Source: Cryptomeria japonica
Taxonomy: Eukaryota; Streptophyta; Pinopsida; Cupressales; Cupressaceae
NCBI RefSeq assembly: GCF_030272615.1
Contig: NC_081406.1
Span: 262,844,624-262,908,623, forward strand
Direction: 5' to 3'
DNA: 64,000 nucleotides
The position numbers and the translations under genes are program-made. Each line of letters opens with the position of its first letter. Position 1 is the first letter of the stretch. Positions 30,133 to 45,789 of this stretch are shown in pieces. The notes beneath the pieces are model-generated. The model was not told the DNA's origin, searched no databases, and worked only from the letters and a program-made list of their open reading frames with translations.

Positions 30133-33100
30133 AACATTTGCCATAACACTTACAGGAATTACAAAACCTAACCTACCCTAAAATAACCAAATGAGAAAAA
30201 TTGTACAAAACCATTCTCTGGTTGTAGGAAATAACTTCATATTCTTCCTAAATAACGATGCTTTACATGCTAATGGACAACTAAGAAAAGATGAGGAAGG
30301 ATGAGGTACCTGACCAGCTACTACAATACTTCTTCAAGAATGAAAACAAGTTTGTTGACCCCCTTGAGCTGCTTGTACGTGCAAACCTCTTTAATTGGAC
30401 AAGTGATTGAAGTTCATTCCTCATCAGTTGCTACAACATGACTATCTATAGGCATGATAGGTGTTGTCTTCTTGGCTTCAACACTTCATATATATTTGAT
30501 AGGACAACCTCTTGTATGTACAAACCTTGGAACCTCGATTTTGGCCTCTTGCTCATGAAATGCTTCTTTGATATCCTCTTGTTGATTGGAAACACTCATT
30601 TCATTTGGATCAAGTGAAAACTTGGCTTCTTTATTTGCTTCATCCTTCTCTTGCTACTGAGATCCTTTCCTTAATGTTCATGTGAAAGTGATCTCTCCAA
30701 AACCTCATTTTGAGACATGATATTAGGCACTTCTACCTCATGTTGTTCATGAACTATCTCTCTGGGAGATGTTGCTTCGTGTTCAAACTTGAACAACAGT
30801 TTTTCATCTCATCCCAAAATGAACCCTCTTCATTTTTTTGTATAATGGGACTAATTTTAATTTCATTGCAACTCTTTCGAAGATTTGATGAGACATCAAA
30901 ATCATCTTGGTCACAATTTTTTGATCTAGGGAGTGATATCTAGGTATCAAAATTTGAGCAAAAATCTTCTATTATTTCTAAGAACATATTCTTATCATAA
31001 TCAACTTCTTCAAGCATAACATGTCCTATTTCAATCTTCCAATTGCTTTCTTGAATATTAAGGACATCGAAGCTTTTACCTTGACAAAGTGACTCTTATT
31101 ATTTAGAAATAAGCTCTTGTCTTCAAGTTTGTTCAACTTGACTGAAACATTCATCCATCTCAACCTTTTCATCATTCAAAATCGTGTTATCTTTATTTGC
31201 CTCATGATGAATCAACACCCTTTCAACATGATTTGCATTCTATTGCTTTCTCGAACTCATTGTTGATGTTAGTATGGATGTATCATCTCTATCATCAATG
31301 ACTTGCAAAGGTAGTTCATTAAACAAATCAACCATTATCTCATTATTTTTCTCAATATACCCAAGTAACTCATTAAATGAAACATTTAGAAACTCATCAT
31401 CAACACTTTTTCTTTTTTTTCAATCTGTTGTTCTAGTTTATCATGTTTATCATTTATTTGCAAAAAGTCTAATTTTTCTAATTTTACATTATGTGCGAGT
31501 GTATTGACAACATATAACTCTTTTTTTACCTCAAAAAGATCTTCTTTTTGTTAAATAAGCCAGCTATTTTGATATGCAATAGGACCTTCTAGACAAAGGC
31601 ACATGATGCTAGGATAGGATGTCTGATTTCTAGGATAGGATGGTTGATTCACAAAAGGATTATGATAATATTTGGGGATTTGTTGAGGGGGGGATTACTA
31701 TTTTGAGGGTTGCTCTTGACTAATAATGGATTGATTTGATTGGTTCTTCTCTTGCAAGGACTACTATTGGTGGATGATGGTTTGATTTTCTACATACATG
31801 GCCTCTCACATGTGGTAAAAGCTTCTAAAACTTTTGATTTCAACTTTAGAAGACCTAATTGAAGGTTGAATAGTCCTTTCTTGACTATAATTAGAAATTT
31901 GTGTTCAAGAACCTCTTCTTCCATAGGTTGATCCATTGAACTTGAGGAATTTTGTTTGAAGATGGGAATTGGATGAGTTGATTGAGTCTCCATCCTCTGA
32001 AATTGAGCAAGAAAAACCTTTGTTTGTTCCTCTTTTTCTGCCACCTCCCTTGCAAGATCCTCCTTATATTGCCTCCTTTGAGCCTCCAACTACACTTGTA
32101 GTAGTGATCTTTAAAATCAAGTTGTTCTTGTTGCATGTTATATGCATGTTCTCTCTTGATTTCATTCAACTATTTTGTGAAATCAAGCAACACATTTTTT
32201 ATGTTTGCCATCTCCACTTTTTCATCATTATGGAGCTAGTTAGGAAGAATATTCTACTGATTTAGGACAAAATGACCTTCTTGACATTTGTTGTAAGCAT
32301 GGGTAGGTTTTTGAGAAGGTTGAGCAAGGATGGGTAGGAGGTAAGCATTAAATGATAAGGATTTTTTCATTTGTTTCATGATGAAGATTGTGTTCTTGTT
32401 TCTTTTACTATCATTATTTCTCTCTTGATGCTCCAAGACTGAAAACTTTATCATTCGTCACTATTTTATTTACCCTCTTTTCCTTTGTCATTTTAATAGT
32501 GATTGGAGCCTTTTGGTAAGTTCATTGACTTTGGGATATTAGGTTTTTCCTTTTCATTATGATCTCTTTCATCATTTTTGGCTCCTAGGAACCTTGATAG
32601 ACCTTCCTATTCTATTTAATCTTATGAATATTACTATCTTAATAGTCTCTCATTATTGCAATATTTCATGATCCTTCAAGTTGTTCTTGTTCAACATAGG
32701 TCATTTTGACTATCTTTTATGCATGCAACCTATTTGATCTCATGAGTCACCTTGCACAAAGGTTATAGGTTTCATAGCCCTATTTTTTTGACTATTTAGG
32801 AAATGAATTCTTCTTTGTTTAATCTTCATATTACTGTCAATCACCAGTACATTGTGTCTTGTATGTGGGTTCCTTATCTTGTGATAGTCCCTTGATAAAA
32901 CTCGCTCTTTGCAATAGGTCTTTGCAACTACACAATAGACTGTAATCCTTTATATTTTTGCTCTTATATCTCTTTCACAATGCATTTAACACTTTCCTTT
33001 CCCAATTTTTTTGCATTTTGAGAGTTCTTCTTTGGTGTTTGATGGCTATCTTGACTATATTAGCTATGATGCTTGCCTTTTCACTGTAGAGTAAAGGTTC

Positions 33101-34009
33101 TTTGTTGAGATCATTATGATTGTGTGTGGCTATCATTTAGGTGTCTCTCTTTCTTCCTTATTAACATTCATTCTTGACTTTGCATTTTGTCACTATCTTT
33201 CAAGATGGAATTTCAAGGTATATAAGTCTTCAAGATATGTGATGATGTCTACTCATTGGCTTCACATAACATTCATATTGTCATTAACTTGACCTTGTGC
33301 TCACTGTATGTTTATTAATGACCGCAATAATTTCTCATGACCATGAAAACTTTCAAGCACTATGAATAATAACCCTTTCTCTTTAAATACAATTATTCCA
33401 CTGCTATGATAGTTCTTTTCCACCTAGGTTTTATTTTTTATTTTGTTCCTTGAAGTTCTCCTTGTCATTATGATTCTTGACTGCATGTTTTTCTTATCAC
33501 AATTTTTTTGCATCCTAGTCTCATAGAAACATTGTTTTCCAAGAAGGAAAGAATTTCATCTTGTTTTGTCATTGAATTTCACAAAGGCGTGGCTCTCTTA
33601 TATATCTCTCAAAGCACTTCTTCTATCTACTTTTATTGATATTATACATTATCATTCCCTTGACTTAGGCCTCTTGGTGGATCTCTCTTGTGATAGCATC
33701 TTGTCTTTGCCTCTGCAACCTTATTTGAAGATGGATGTCCATTGTACTTTAGCCTTGTTCTATACTAAAACTCCTTTATCTCTTCTCATGGAAGCTTCAT
33801 TTGTTTTGGGGACTATCATATATGTTAGTGACAGAGTATTTGCAATCATTTCATGGCTTAGTGTTGCAATAATGTCTTCAGGGTATAGATCTCTACTACG
33901 TTCTTGTTTTGACTCTCCTTTATATGGGATTTTTCTTTAATCACTGTTATAGTCTCATCACTTCAAGTATGTTGTCATCGTACTTTCAAACAACACCCTG
34001 ATTGTTTCT
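30133..34009. other. Old decayed sequence between E and R2
   Basis: The host sequence into which E inserted. Apart from the coiled-coil gag-like remnant at 30700-32454 no gene is supported. 32455-34009 is AT-rich and resembles R1/R2 in composition; ORFs there look fortuitous. Confidence 0.45.
30700..32454 (-). pseudogene. Degenerate gag-like coiled-coil ORF
   Basis: Minus-strand coding character persists across about 1.75 kb with several stops and frame changes. From the top: a segment ending in an Arg/Glu-rich helix (REVAEKEEQTKVFLAQF, about 32030), then a Pro/Tyr/Asn-rich stretch around 31700-31590 with VNQPSYPRNQTSYPS, then a long acidic coiled coil (KLEQQIEKKRKSVDDEF at about 31430, YIEKNNEIMVDLFNEL at about 31350). 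The order of helical region, Pro/Asn-rich linker and coiled coil suggests an old retroelement Gag, but no zinc knuckle or enzyme motif confirms it. Confidence 0.35.
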
Positions 34010-35821
34010 TAATATATTCACAAGACACTTTATCTCATGTTTAGTATGGCAACTACGAATGCCAATACAACTCTTGCTAGAGCAGACTCACTGCATAGCT
34101 TTGATTTGATGACTCTCTCTCTCTCTCATACAACATATAAATGAAACTCATGACCTTCAATATTTCTCCTAAATAAAAATATCTGCTATTAACTTTTCCC
34201 CAATATTTTATCATGACTATTACTTATTTTGTCCACTAAATCACTATTTTTTTTTATTTTGTATTTTGGTTAGCCCACTATGTCATTACCTTGCATTTGA
34301 CTATAACTTCTCTTTTGAACTCTCATGACTCTTGTATTGGCTCAATGGGTTTGAAAAGAAAATCTTTCACCATTTCCTAGGTCTGCCATGTCATTTCCTT
34401 TTGACTGCTATGGTGGCACCATAGAAAGTTGTTATTAAGTGTCATCATTGTTCTTAATATTGTATTTGTTTATACAAGACTGTCATGGGTATATGATTTT
34501 CTCCTTTTGACTGCTATGGTCGTTATGGTGTTACTAGATACTATCTTTAACTCTTCATGGCGTTTAGATTGTCATTTAACCTCAATATATGTCTAACTTG
34601 GCTCTTAATTTTTTTATGAATGTTGCACTATCCTTTACTAGGACTATATTAACTTCGTAATGTGACTTCCCTAACACTTTTTGTTTTCATAAACCTTCTA
34701 CTGCATAAGAAGCCACAAGGCATGGTGCTTATGGTGTTGACCTTGGTACTGTTCTTTATCTAGGCTATATTCAAGTGTATGTGAAATTTATTTTCATTAT
34801 TTTGATAGTAACCTTTTTCTATCTTGACCTCTAGTGTTATAAAAAAGGTTCTATTGTAGTTATTGTCCTTTTCATTGCTATCCATTGTTAAAATTGTCCA
34901 TATAGATGCAACCTTTATGAATATTTTATCTTCTTTTTCTCTTTAAGAACCTATCAACTGTATTATGTATTACCTTTGACATATCTTCATGTTTCAATAT
35001 CAATAACCAAAATATTGTCTTTGTATGGGTTGTATCCCTTGTTGGGTTATCCTTTGAATTCGCCTAATGCTACTCTATGATCAAAACATGAAATCTATGT
35101 GGAAAGAAAAAACCTCTAATCTTCTAAATTCAACTCATCTTTCAATATCAACTCATTTATTGCTTGTAATGAATGAAAATCTCATATTTGAATACCAAAC
35201 TCTTTTGGAAAACAAGGACAATGCGAACAACTATTTGTTTGCATAGAAAGGGTTATGGACAGATCTAAATCCCTACCTTTCATTGTAGATCTTTGATTTC
35301 ATCTCCTTGTGTGCTTTTTCTTTAACTATTGTGTGAAGTCTTTTTGTTGCTCTTTATACGTCACCATCTTTGCATGCCCCTGAAAATTGCCTCTTGGTGG
35401 TTTCTTTGGTCGTATAGTAGGCATGTGAAATCCTTGCATGAGATACTTTTTGAAGAAAGACTCCATTTACATGGTAGAAGCATAAAAAATTGAGAGTATA
35501 CTCAATGAGGACAAAAATAAACCCTAATGAAATGTGAAATCCTATGTTCAAACTTTTATTTCCCTCTAAAAAATGCATAAAATAATTTTCTTTTGACATA
35601 TTTGAACATGGGGAATATGCTTGAAAGCCCCTTTTAAGAGTTCTATAAAAAACAAAAAGCATTATTTACCATTCCATCTACATTACCACCATATTTCAAA
35701 GGAATTAAAATTGAAATTGTGACCTTTTAAATTATTCAAAACCCTCTGAAAACTTTTAAATAAAATCTAAGACTCGTTGAAAAGTTATTTTTGGCCTAGA
35801 ACTCAAAAATAGGTAACAAAA
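34010..35821. repeat. Dispersed repeat R2
   Basis: Second copy of R1 (12365-13196 plus 14437 to about 15410), same orientation, uninterrupted here. Shared landmarks include CATACAACATATAAATGAAA (near 34120) and CACAAGGCATGG (near 34715). It lacks C2, which dates C2 as an insertion. Its upper end is cut by LTR H. No gene. Confidence 0.65.
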
Positions 35822-37534
35822 ACCAAATAGAGAAAAATCACCGTGAGAGTCAACTCATAATATATGATATGGTTACAAATCTATTTTAGGCTCACTAACA
35901 AGGAAGCAAGTTGAGATGCACTATCGCAGGGAAATATATGTGATGACTTGCAAGTTGAAGCTCATTGCTCTAGGGAAAGATACATAAGGACTTGTAGGTT
36001 GAAGCTCATTGTTTTAGTACAATATACATATACTTGTTGAGAAGATCCAATATCTTTGAGTAAGATACATGAACATTTGAATTAGTAAGATAAATTCTTG
36101 TCCAAATATAAATTTTTACTTGAACCATTATTACAAGCAACCAAATTCAATAACAACCTGCACCCCACCTTCACTATCTTTGCATCACAAAAATATACAA
36201 ATGATATAATCATGAATTTACACTCACACATACTCACAACACATTCATACCTCACAACATCACCACATAATCCATATTTATTTTATCTTCTATATATACC
36301 AACCTTTACATCTCAAAACATCAATTAAGTTGCCCATAATAGGGGACAAGCATAAATTCTATCAAGACGACCACCAAACACAATTGTAGTGAATGTGGTC
36401 TAGTCCAGGAGATAGAGAGGACCTAAAAAATTATATTATACTTATTATAAGAAGGTCCAACCAATACACAGGTTGGTGCATGACATCTAAGGTTAGCAAC
36501 AAGGTAACATCTAGATAAATAATATAGCACATAATCTTTCAGCCCAAAAATATATCATCCAAATAAATTAACTTAATGTGGATCCTCACATGCCAAAGTT
36601 AGGACCCAAATACAACTTAATAGACTCACGGAAGTTGGCACATATCATTAATATCATAAAAAAATTTGGGAAGCAAAAACTTGTTGATCATACCACAACA
36701 ATTATCTAGAAAGACAACATTCAACACAATGCATCACCAAAATGATCATTCAACACCATGTGAATCACACAAGGACATTCCTAGAACATCCAAAAACATT
36801 CCCAATACTTCTTTCTCACTATCACATATATGCATGTTGGCACAACACAAATAAATATAAAAAACTTCATTGCTAGAATGTCAGGAAACACAGTCTTGAA
36901 CATAACATCAATAAATCTTCTTGTAGAATAAAACATGTCACCACTTGAAACTGCAACTGAGGAAACACACAAACCTCACAACTATGTCCTCCACATCAGA
37001 GAACCTGAAATATCAATGCAAAGAAGTGCAAGAGATTTTCTAGACCAATCAAATCCACTTTTGACAGACATCCAGACTATCAACAAACAACAATCACTAG
37101 CCACTTCAACTACAACACCAGGAACCTATAACAATAACAATGTAATGTCCACATGGCATAAACATCATGTTCAAATATATAAGACTGAATCCTCAACTAC
37201 AGAGAAACATAGAGCATTCTTTCACCCAAACTATAAATACTCTTTCATGCATATCACATCTCATCATACTACTAACATTATGGAAACAACATTAGCCTGA
37301 ACAATATGAGGGCCAAGGAAAATAAATTATAATCATCATCATGCTAGAAATACTCAACTTATCATCATTATACTATCATGATTACCATGAACACATCAAT
37401 ATTGTATAACATCTTCCCCAACAAACCATGACAACACAACAACATCAATGACCATACAACAACTACCCATCATCAAGGACAACACATATTGTCAAATATC
37501 AATTTGACATCAATGAAAACACATATTGCCAAAA
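35822..37534 (-). repeat. LTR H (Copia, minus strand), truncated
   Basis: Related to C1/C2: the stretch near 36400 (GGAGATAGAGAGGACC) matches C1 near 11712. Its lower edge starts inside the conserved ACCAAATAGAGAAAAATCACC motif, so the terminal ~100 bp are missing. Its upper edge (GCCAAAA, 37528-37534) abuts a purine tract (complement of ATCTCCCCATTTG), followed by an RNase H remnant. It is therefore a 3' LTR on the minus strand. Small ORFs inside it are not supported. Confidence 0.65.
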
Positions 37535-38161
37535 ATCTCCCCATTTGTCATTAATGAAAATACCATATATAACATTACAAACATCTACATAGACTCCTCC
37601 TATCAACAATATCTCTTCCACACGGTATCTCTCCTTTTCAGTTGATATGTCTCTCCCTTTGAAATGAAGGAAAAAGGGCACAAAGATACACCTCATCATC
37701 ATTCCAACACCTAGACAACAACAAACAACTCTCCCCTTAATTTTGTATCCAAGTCATTCTTCCCTTGCAATAACTATAAACCAACCACTTTGTCCTATAG
37801 GAGAAATTCTCAGCATCCACCTGGGACTAAGGATATGTCTTTAAATTATCCCCTTAGATGGATGTACAATAACCCCTACCTTCTGTCATAGATACTCAAA
37901 GGTATCCTTAGTGGGCACACACTCCAATTGGACTTCCTTCTCTGCAACTTTCTCCCTTGAGAAGAGATTTCAGATAGAATTTTTCTTGGTTCTTGAATGC
38001 ATCACAAGATTCTTTGAAATATTTATTGCACTAGTATTATCACACCTGATAAGAATGGGATCATCATAAATCACCTTGAAATCTTTCTCAGTCTGCTTCA
38101 TCCATATCACCTGAGTTATTATCGTTGTGAAATAGGACAATAATATATCCAAGGAGAACAA
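37535..38161 (-). pseudogene. Copia RNase H remnant of element H
   Basis: On the minus strand, 38110-37970 reads QVIWMKQTEKDFKVIYDD, then ILIRCDNTSAINISKNLVMHS, the Copia RNase H C-terminal block. After a stop, FSREKVAEKEVQLE follows. The part that should hold the KPLP block is deleted or scrambled. Sequence above about 38115 is not pol, so the element is truncated there. Confidence 0.7.
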
Positions 38162-40295
38162 TCCTTAGAGAAACACTAGATCAAGATCAAGGGTAAAGAT
38201 GCATTCCCTATGATATAATCATCATCGCCATTCTCAAGACAATGATGCCTCAAGGAAGAAATAATAGATCAAATTCATTAGTATCAACCCATCAAAACAG
38301 TGCCATATTGGAGCATAGATCAGAGACATTAAAGACAACCTATAAGGGAATTATAACCAAAGACACTAAAAGAAAGATTTTGACAAGGATCTAGTGATAA
38401 TAAATGTCTTATTAATCTTATCCCAACTATGAATAGTAAAAGAATTAGTACAAAAGCTCAAGCAGTCACTATCAAAGTACAGTGGATAGTATTCAAAGGT
38501 CACAGGCTTCAGGTACCACAGTGAGGCCATGAGATTCAGTCAAAAGCTCCAAACAACAATATACCATAAACATGTTTTATCAACACCAAAGATGGTTGCC
38601 CTAACAGTCATGTGAGAAGCTATAGAGAAGATGCAATCTCAGTCCTTAGTCACAAACATAAGAACAACTTATAGAGCATCACCAATCGTAAAGGGGCATA
38701 AATACAGTCCATTCAGCTCAGAGAAAGACAGTCCCAATGATATAGAGATATTTTGATAGTTTACATCTTGGACAGCGAGCTTTAAAATACACACAAAGAA
38801 TAGTGAAAAATCAAGGTGGCATTATAGGTAGTTTACATATTCACACAGTCAGAAAGAGTGCATCCATGAGTAGCAGTTATCCTAAAGAAAGAATACAGTC
38901 CTCATATGGTATAAATAACTGTCAAAAAGCAGTTTTGCAAGTTTAGAAGCATAATATTCATAATTTGATAAGGGTGTAATAACAATTCATATTTCTCATG
39001 TGACAGTCCATCAAAGAGGCTAGGTTTTAAAGCCATAGATTGATCTCACAATCAAGAATAAACATGAAGTTCATAGTTACAACAGTGAGTAAAGAGCATT
39101 CATTATTATAGAGCCTCTTCAAGACAGTGATCACCCAACATTCAAAAGATAGAGTATAAAGACTCAGAGCAGTAGGGTTTCAAAATACAGTTACTATTTT
39201 TATAGAATAGCAAATATAATGGTAGAGATATATTCTCATATGTGAAGCTACAAGTACAGTTTCATAAAAACAAGATAATAGTGAAAATCATAGTGGAGGG
39301 TTTTCCACAACCCTAGACAATGAATAAAACCTAAAGGATTTTTCACAGTCACATAGCTTCATATATATTGATCATAAACAGTGAATGAGTAGACTATTAG
39401 CATGATAAGGCAAGGGTTTCATGGTTATGTTAAAATAGTTCATAAAGGACATTGCAACCTTCAATGATAAAGGAAAACCATTAAAGTGCCAAGGCTAGCA
39501 TTCAAATCCTGTAGCAATCATAAGAGATAAAAAAGTAGCTACAACAATCACCATAAAGCATCATCACCAAGTATAATGTAAAGACAAAGAATAGTGATAA
39601 AAAAAGATGGCGACATCATAGAAAGAGAAAGTTCAACAAATACATCATAAACCCTCATATTATGAGAAATGACTCCTATGTCAGATAAACAACAAATAAG
39701 GTTCAACAATGCACGCAAAGGAGATAGCCTTCAAGTTTACCTGAAGCGGTTGGTCAATGAAGGAGAAGATCTACAAAACTATTCCAGAAATCTTCTTTGG
39801 AAACCCTCGTGGCGACGCATTCTCAGATGCAAAGAAGGAAAGATGTTGAATGCCAAAAGAAAAGAATGAAGAATGATTAGGGTTTCTTTACCCTAATATA
39901 CCGATAGGCATTTTGGTATTTTGTTTCCTTTCTTATTTTGTAGTGAGAGTATATTGTTGTTATAGATTCTTATGAGTTGTATTATGTTGTAGTTGTCCAA
40001 GTTGTGAAATTATTTCTTCCTTCTTAGTTAATTGCAGTAAAAGCCTTCTTGTAGAGCATCTATATAGGAGTATACAAAGTGAATTTGTGCAAGTTATTCA
40101 TCTATTAGTTGAAATTGCATCATTTTTAGTGTTGATTTTGCAGATTTGGATAGTATAATTTGGTGCATCACCTATTAGTTTGTAGGTTTAATTTATGCAA
40201 TCCTTCTTCCTCTTTTCTCAGTAAGATCATTAGAATAAGTTAGAATTAGGTGAAGCTCCATAAGAATCATCTTGCTCTGGAGGCTCACACCAAGT
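38162..40295. other. No gene recognised; AT-rich
   Basis: A-rich on the plus strand, with no ORF that I can support. Near 39895-39690 the minus strand resembles a plant mRNA leader (AAACCCTAATCATTC, then short coding-like sequence and a possible donor CAG|GTAAAC near 39743). This could be a fragment of a captured host transcript but may be chance. Confidence 0.3.
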
Positions 40296-40560
40296 TTAGG
40301 CAACCCACAGACCTAGGAGTGTTCCCCAAAGCCTACTGAGTTGATAGCTTAGCAATAGGGTGTAGGTTTTAGTGATAACAATAGTATTCACAATTTCCTT
40401 CCAATAAAAATTTGGTAGATTAGCATCTTTCAACATTGTTTTATCCATCTCTTGAACAATCCTATTTTTCCTTTTAGCAATCCCATTTTGTTGTGGTGTC
40501 CTTGGAGCAGTTAGATGTCTCTTAGTAGTAGACTGAGATAACATTATTTTAAGACTCTTT
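40296..40560 (-). pseudogene. Copia integrase fragment
   Basis: The minus strand reads TAPRTPQQNGIAKRKNRIVQ then LKDANLPNFYWKEIVNT, the Copia integrase segment around the catalytic Glu (Glu replaced by Lys: GIAKRKN for GVAERKN). Only about 80 codons survive. The sequence above 40560 reads partly open on the same strand but is not integrase. Confidence 0.75.
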
Positions 40561-42740
<2,180 letters not shown>

Positions 42741-43846
42741 CATTTCCTTATGTTTCTTCTAGATTTTTTCCTTATACTACTTCAACCTAACTCATAATTT
42801 GTATTATCTTTGTTATTTTAAGATCCAATAGTACCCTAGAGATGTTGTTCCTTTCCATGATGATGCTCAACCAAATTCCTCTTATCTATATCAAGAGGTG
42901 ATTGATACCCAATAAAATATTATAAGGGATAGACAATATTTTCTTCAATTGAAGGCTTACTATATACTTGTCCATTCTTAAAATTAATAACATTAGAGAG
43001 CATCCTTCACTATTAATGAATTCATGAATATAAGTGTTCAATTTGATGGTAGTGCTACAAGGGGAAAATGGAGAGAATAATCCAATGAGGTTGCTAGTGA
43101 GCTCATTTTAAAAATAAATATTTCACCATGTTGCAATGAGAATAGGGAAATTTATAAGCTACCGGATTTAGATCCAATTAATCAAGCATGACAATAAAGC
43201 CTAGCATGTAAAGAGAGAAAAGCCATGATTTCCCAATACATGATCAATATGATACACATATGATAAGAATTTGTAATATAATGCTATAGAAATGTAGGAA
43301 AAAAATAATAGTATCAAGATATTTGGAATAAAGATAAAATTTGAGTGTATTTTATAAGAAATAAAATGTGCTCATGTTTTGTGCCTCATAAAATTTTCTT
43401 GCATTTTGTGGCTCATAAAACGCAGTGACATTTTGTAGATTACAAAATGTGCTCTTTTTTTAAAAGGCACAAATGTAAATGTGAGTGCCTAATGGTTTCC
43501 TATTTACCAAACCATAACATGATGGTGCTATGCGATTTTGAACATAATGTGAGTGTGTTATGTAGGAAATTGGCCATTTGGCCACTTTTTTGTACACCGT
43601 TTCTATGCACTTGCTTGATGCCCAAAACCCAATTTTTTTTTATCTCTCTTAGAGTGAAAGATTCATGAGTCAAATATTGAGAGTGCTTCTTATGTAATAC
43701 CATAATAAAGATAAAGCCAAGCTCACGATCTTGATAAATTACATAGTGAAGAGTCAAGAATTAAAGTTTGGGGGTATGAAGGAAATGTAACCCCAACAAG
43801 GAAATTTTTAAAACATTTTTGTGAAATACTTAAACTTCGACAACAT
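42741..43846. other. No gene recognised
   Basis: AT-rich sequence with no supported ORF. A few short near-repeats of TTTTGTG...CATAAAA occur around 43375-43450. Confidence 0.4.
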
Positions 43847-44810
43847 GCACACACTTAGGAAAGTGAACAACACCCCCCCCCCCCCCCCGCCCCCCCCCCC
43901 CCCCCTTCCACACTTAGAACTTTGTGTAAGGAAGTTAAGTAGTGGAACAACTTCCTACACTAACCTTGAGAGGAGGATAATAAAAAAAAATTTACAGATC
44001 GTTACATCAGTTATAGAGATAGACACAATAACATGCATACCATAACACAGTGATTTACATGGGGAAAACCCTTTTGGGAGAAAAACCCCACACTCCAAAA
44101 GCAGTTCAATATATTATTTAGCAATCAATAACAAATTACAATATACTTGCAGAGCAAGCTCTTTGTAGGAGTACCACTAATCAGAGACTCAAAGGTAATA
44201 CAATTGCCATAAGAATCTTACACACAACCTCTATCTCACGCACCTCATATATAGGAGATACAATACAAGAAACTGTCAAACGGTATTACAAAACCATGGC
44301 CTAAAACCACTCAATAAGGTGTTGCCAACCTTATCTCCCTTCTAGATACCTTATGGTGTGTTAAAACACACATCAACATGTGTCCCTCCCTTTCTACAGA
44401 TCATTTATGCGTCCGATACATTTTATATTTCCTATTTCAAGAGTACAAACTTCCGAAGGCCATAACTTGAGAACTCTGTGTCCTATTGACGAACCGTTTA
44501 AAGCGTTGGAAAGCTCGCGAAGTGCTCTATTGCCTCGTAATAATATACACTACTTATACCCACATTTCAAGGCATTCAAGGCCTCTAAAGTCCTCAAAAT
44601 CAAATTTAAACCTTTCATTGGACCCCTCCAAAATGAAAATTATAATATCTTCAAAACTAGTTGTGATCTTGCGATGTAACTTTATCAGAATTATTATCTA
44701 GCTAACCAAAAGCTTTAGGGAGAATTCCACACCATTTAGTGCTAAAAAAAAAGTTACTATAAATAGTAACCTTATGGAAATGCAAGGTTGAGACACCATT
44801 TTTCCCAACA
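43847..44810 (-). repeat. 3' LTR of element J
   Basis: On the minus strand it starts TGTTGGGAAAAATGG at 44810. Near its end lie a G/C homopolymer (33 positions, 43873-43905, one interruption) and the GGGTGTTGTTCAC stretch; the exact 3' edge is uncertain. It contains GGGGAAAACCC...GGGAGAAAAACCCC (about 44059-44087), J's version of the LTR motif shared across families. Purine tract CAAGTGGGAGAA (44811-44822, minus) follows. Confidence 0.7.
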
Positions 44811-44897
44811 TTCTCCCACTTGTCGAGCACCTTGCAAGAGCAAAGCGAGTATCAACACAATAAATAAATTGTCAGGGGCCAAGAGGCCCATAGACTC

Positions 44898-45515
44898 TTA
44901 ACTCCATACAAATTTCTCTATGCTCACAAATTTAGTTAAAGAATCTACAACATTCATCAAAGTTTCTACCTTAACCATCTTCACCCTACCATCTTCGACC
45001 ATATCTCTAACAAAATGATATTGAATATCAATATGTTTGGTCTGGGTATGAAATGTTTGGTTCTTAGCTAGGTAGATCGCACTTTGACTGTCACAATAAA
45101 CTGTCATTATTCCTGGTTTAATTCCAATATTTGAACATGATCTCTTAAGTGAAATGGCTTCTTTACAATCATGAGTAGCTACCATATACTCTGCTTTAGT
45201 AGTGGAAAAAGAAACCACATCCTATTGCTTACTCATCCAACTAATTGCACCACCAAATTAAGCAAACACATAAGCATTGGTGGATCTTTTGCTATCAATA
45301 TCAACTACCCAGTCTAAATCCACATAACCATGTATATCGAGAGAAGTCATGTCTGCAGCCGAATTACCATGATAACACAAAGAATAATCTGAGGTACCCT
45401 TCAAATATCTAAAGACTCTTTTGATTGTATCCCAATGAACTCTACCAGGATTAGACATATATCTGGAAAGAACTCCCACTATTTGGGCAATCTGGTCTGG
45501 TACAGACCATAGCAT
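44898..45515 (-). pseudogene. pol: RNase H region of element J
   Basis: Two in-line pieces on the minus strand. 45515-45258 contains ILSRYMSNPGRVHWD and VFRYLKGTSDYSLCY, and 45218-44898 contains VSFSTTKAEYMVATHDCKEA, VYCDSQSAIYLAKNQTFH and TKHIDIQYHFVRDMV. These are standard Copia RNase H blocks. A short damaged segment joins them. The terminal motif is eroded (VDSLTKFVSIEKF). Confidence 0.85.
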
Positions 45516-45789
45516 ACATCAAACTTCCAACTGCACTTTGGTAAGGTAATTTTCTCATGTCTTTCATCTCTGGTGGGGATGTAGGACAATCTGAAGCAAA
45601 TAATTTTGTTCCAACTACAAAAGGAACACATAATGGTCTACAATCCTACATGTTGAACCTTTGTAATATTGAATTCGCATACTTACTCTGGCCTAGCCAT
45701 AGCTTTTTGTTCACTCTATCTCTTCTAATTTCCATCCCAAGAATGTGTTTCACTACACCAAGATATTTCATTTCAAATTTAGCAACGAG

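Noticed and set aside
33566-33940. Plus-strand ORF of 124 codons
   Set aside because: Hydrophobic composition from AT-rich DNA; no homologous frame elsewhere in the window and no recognised family.
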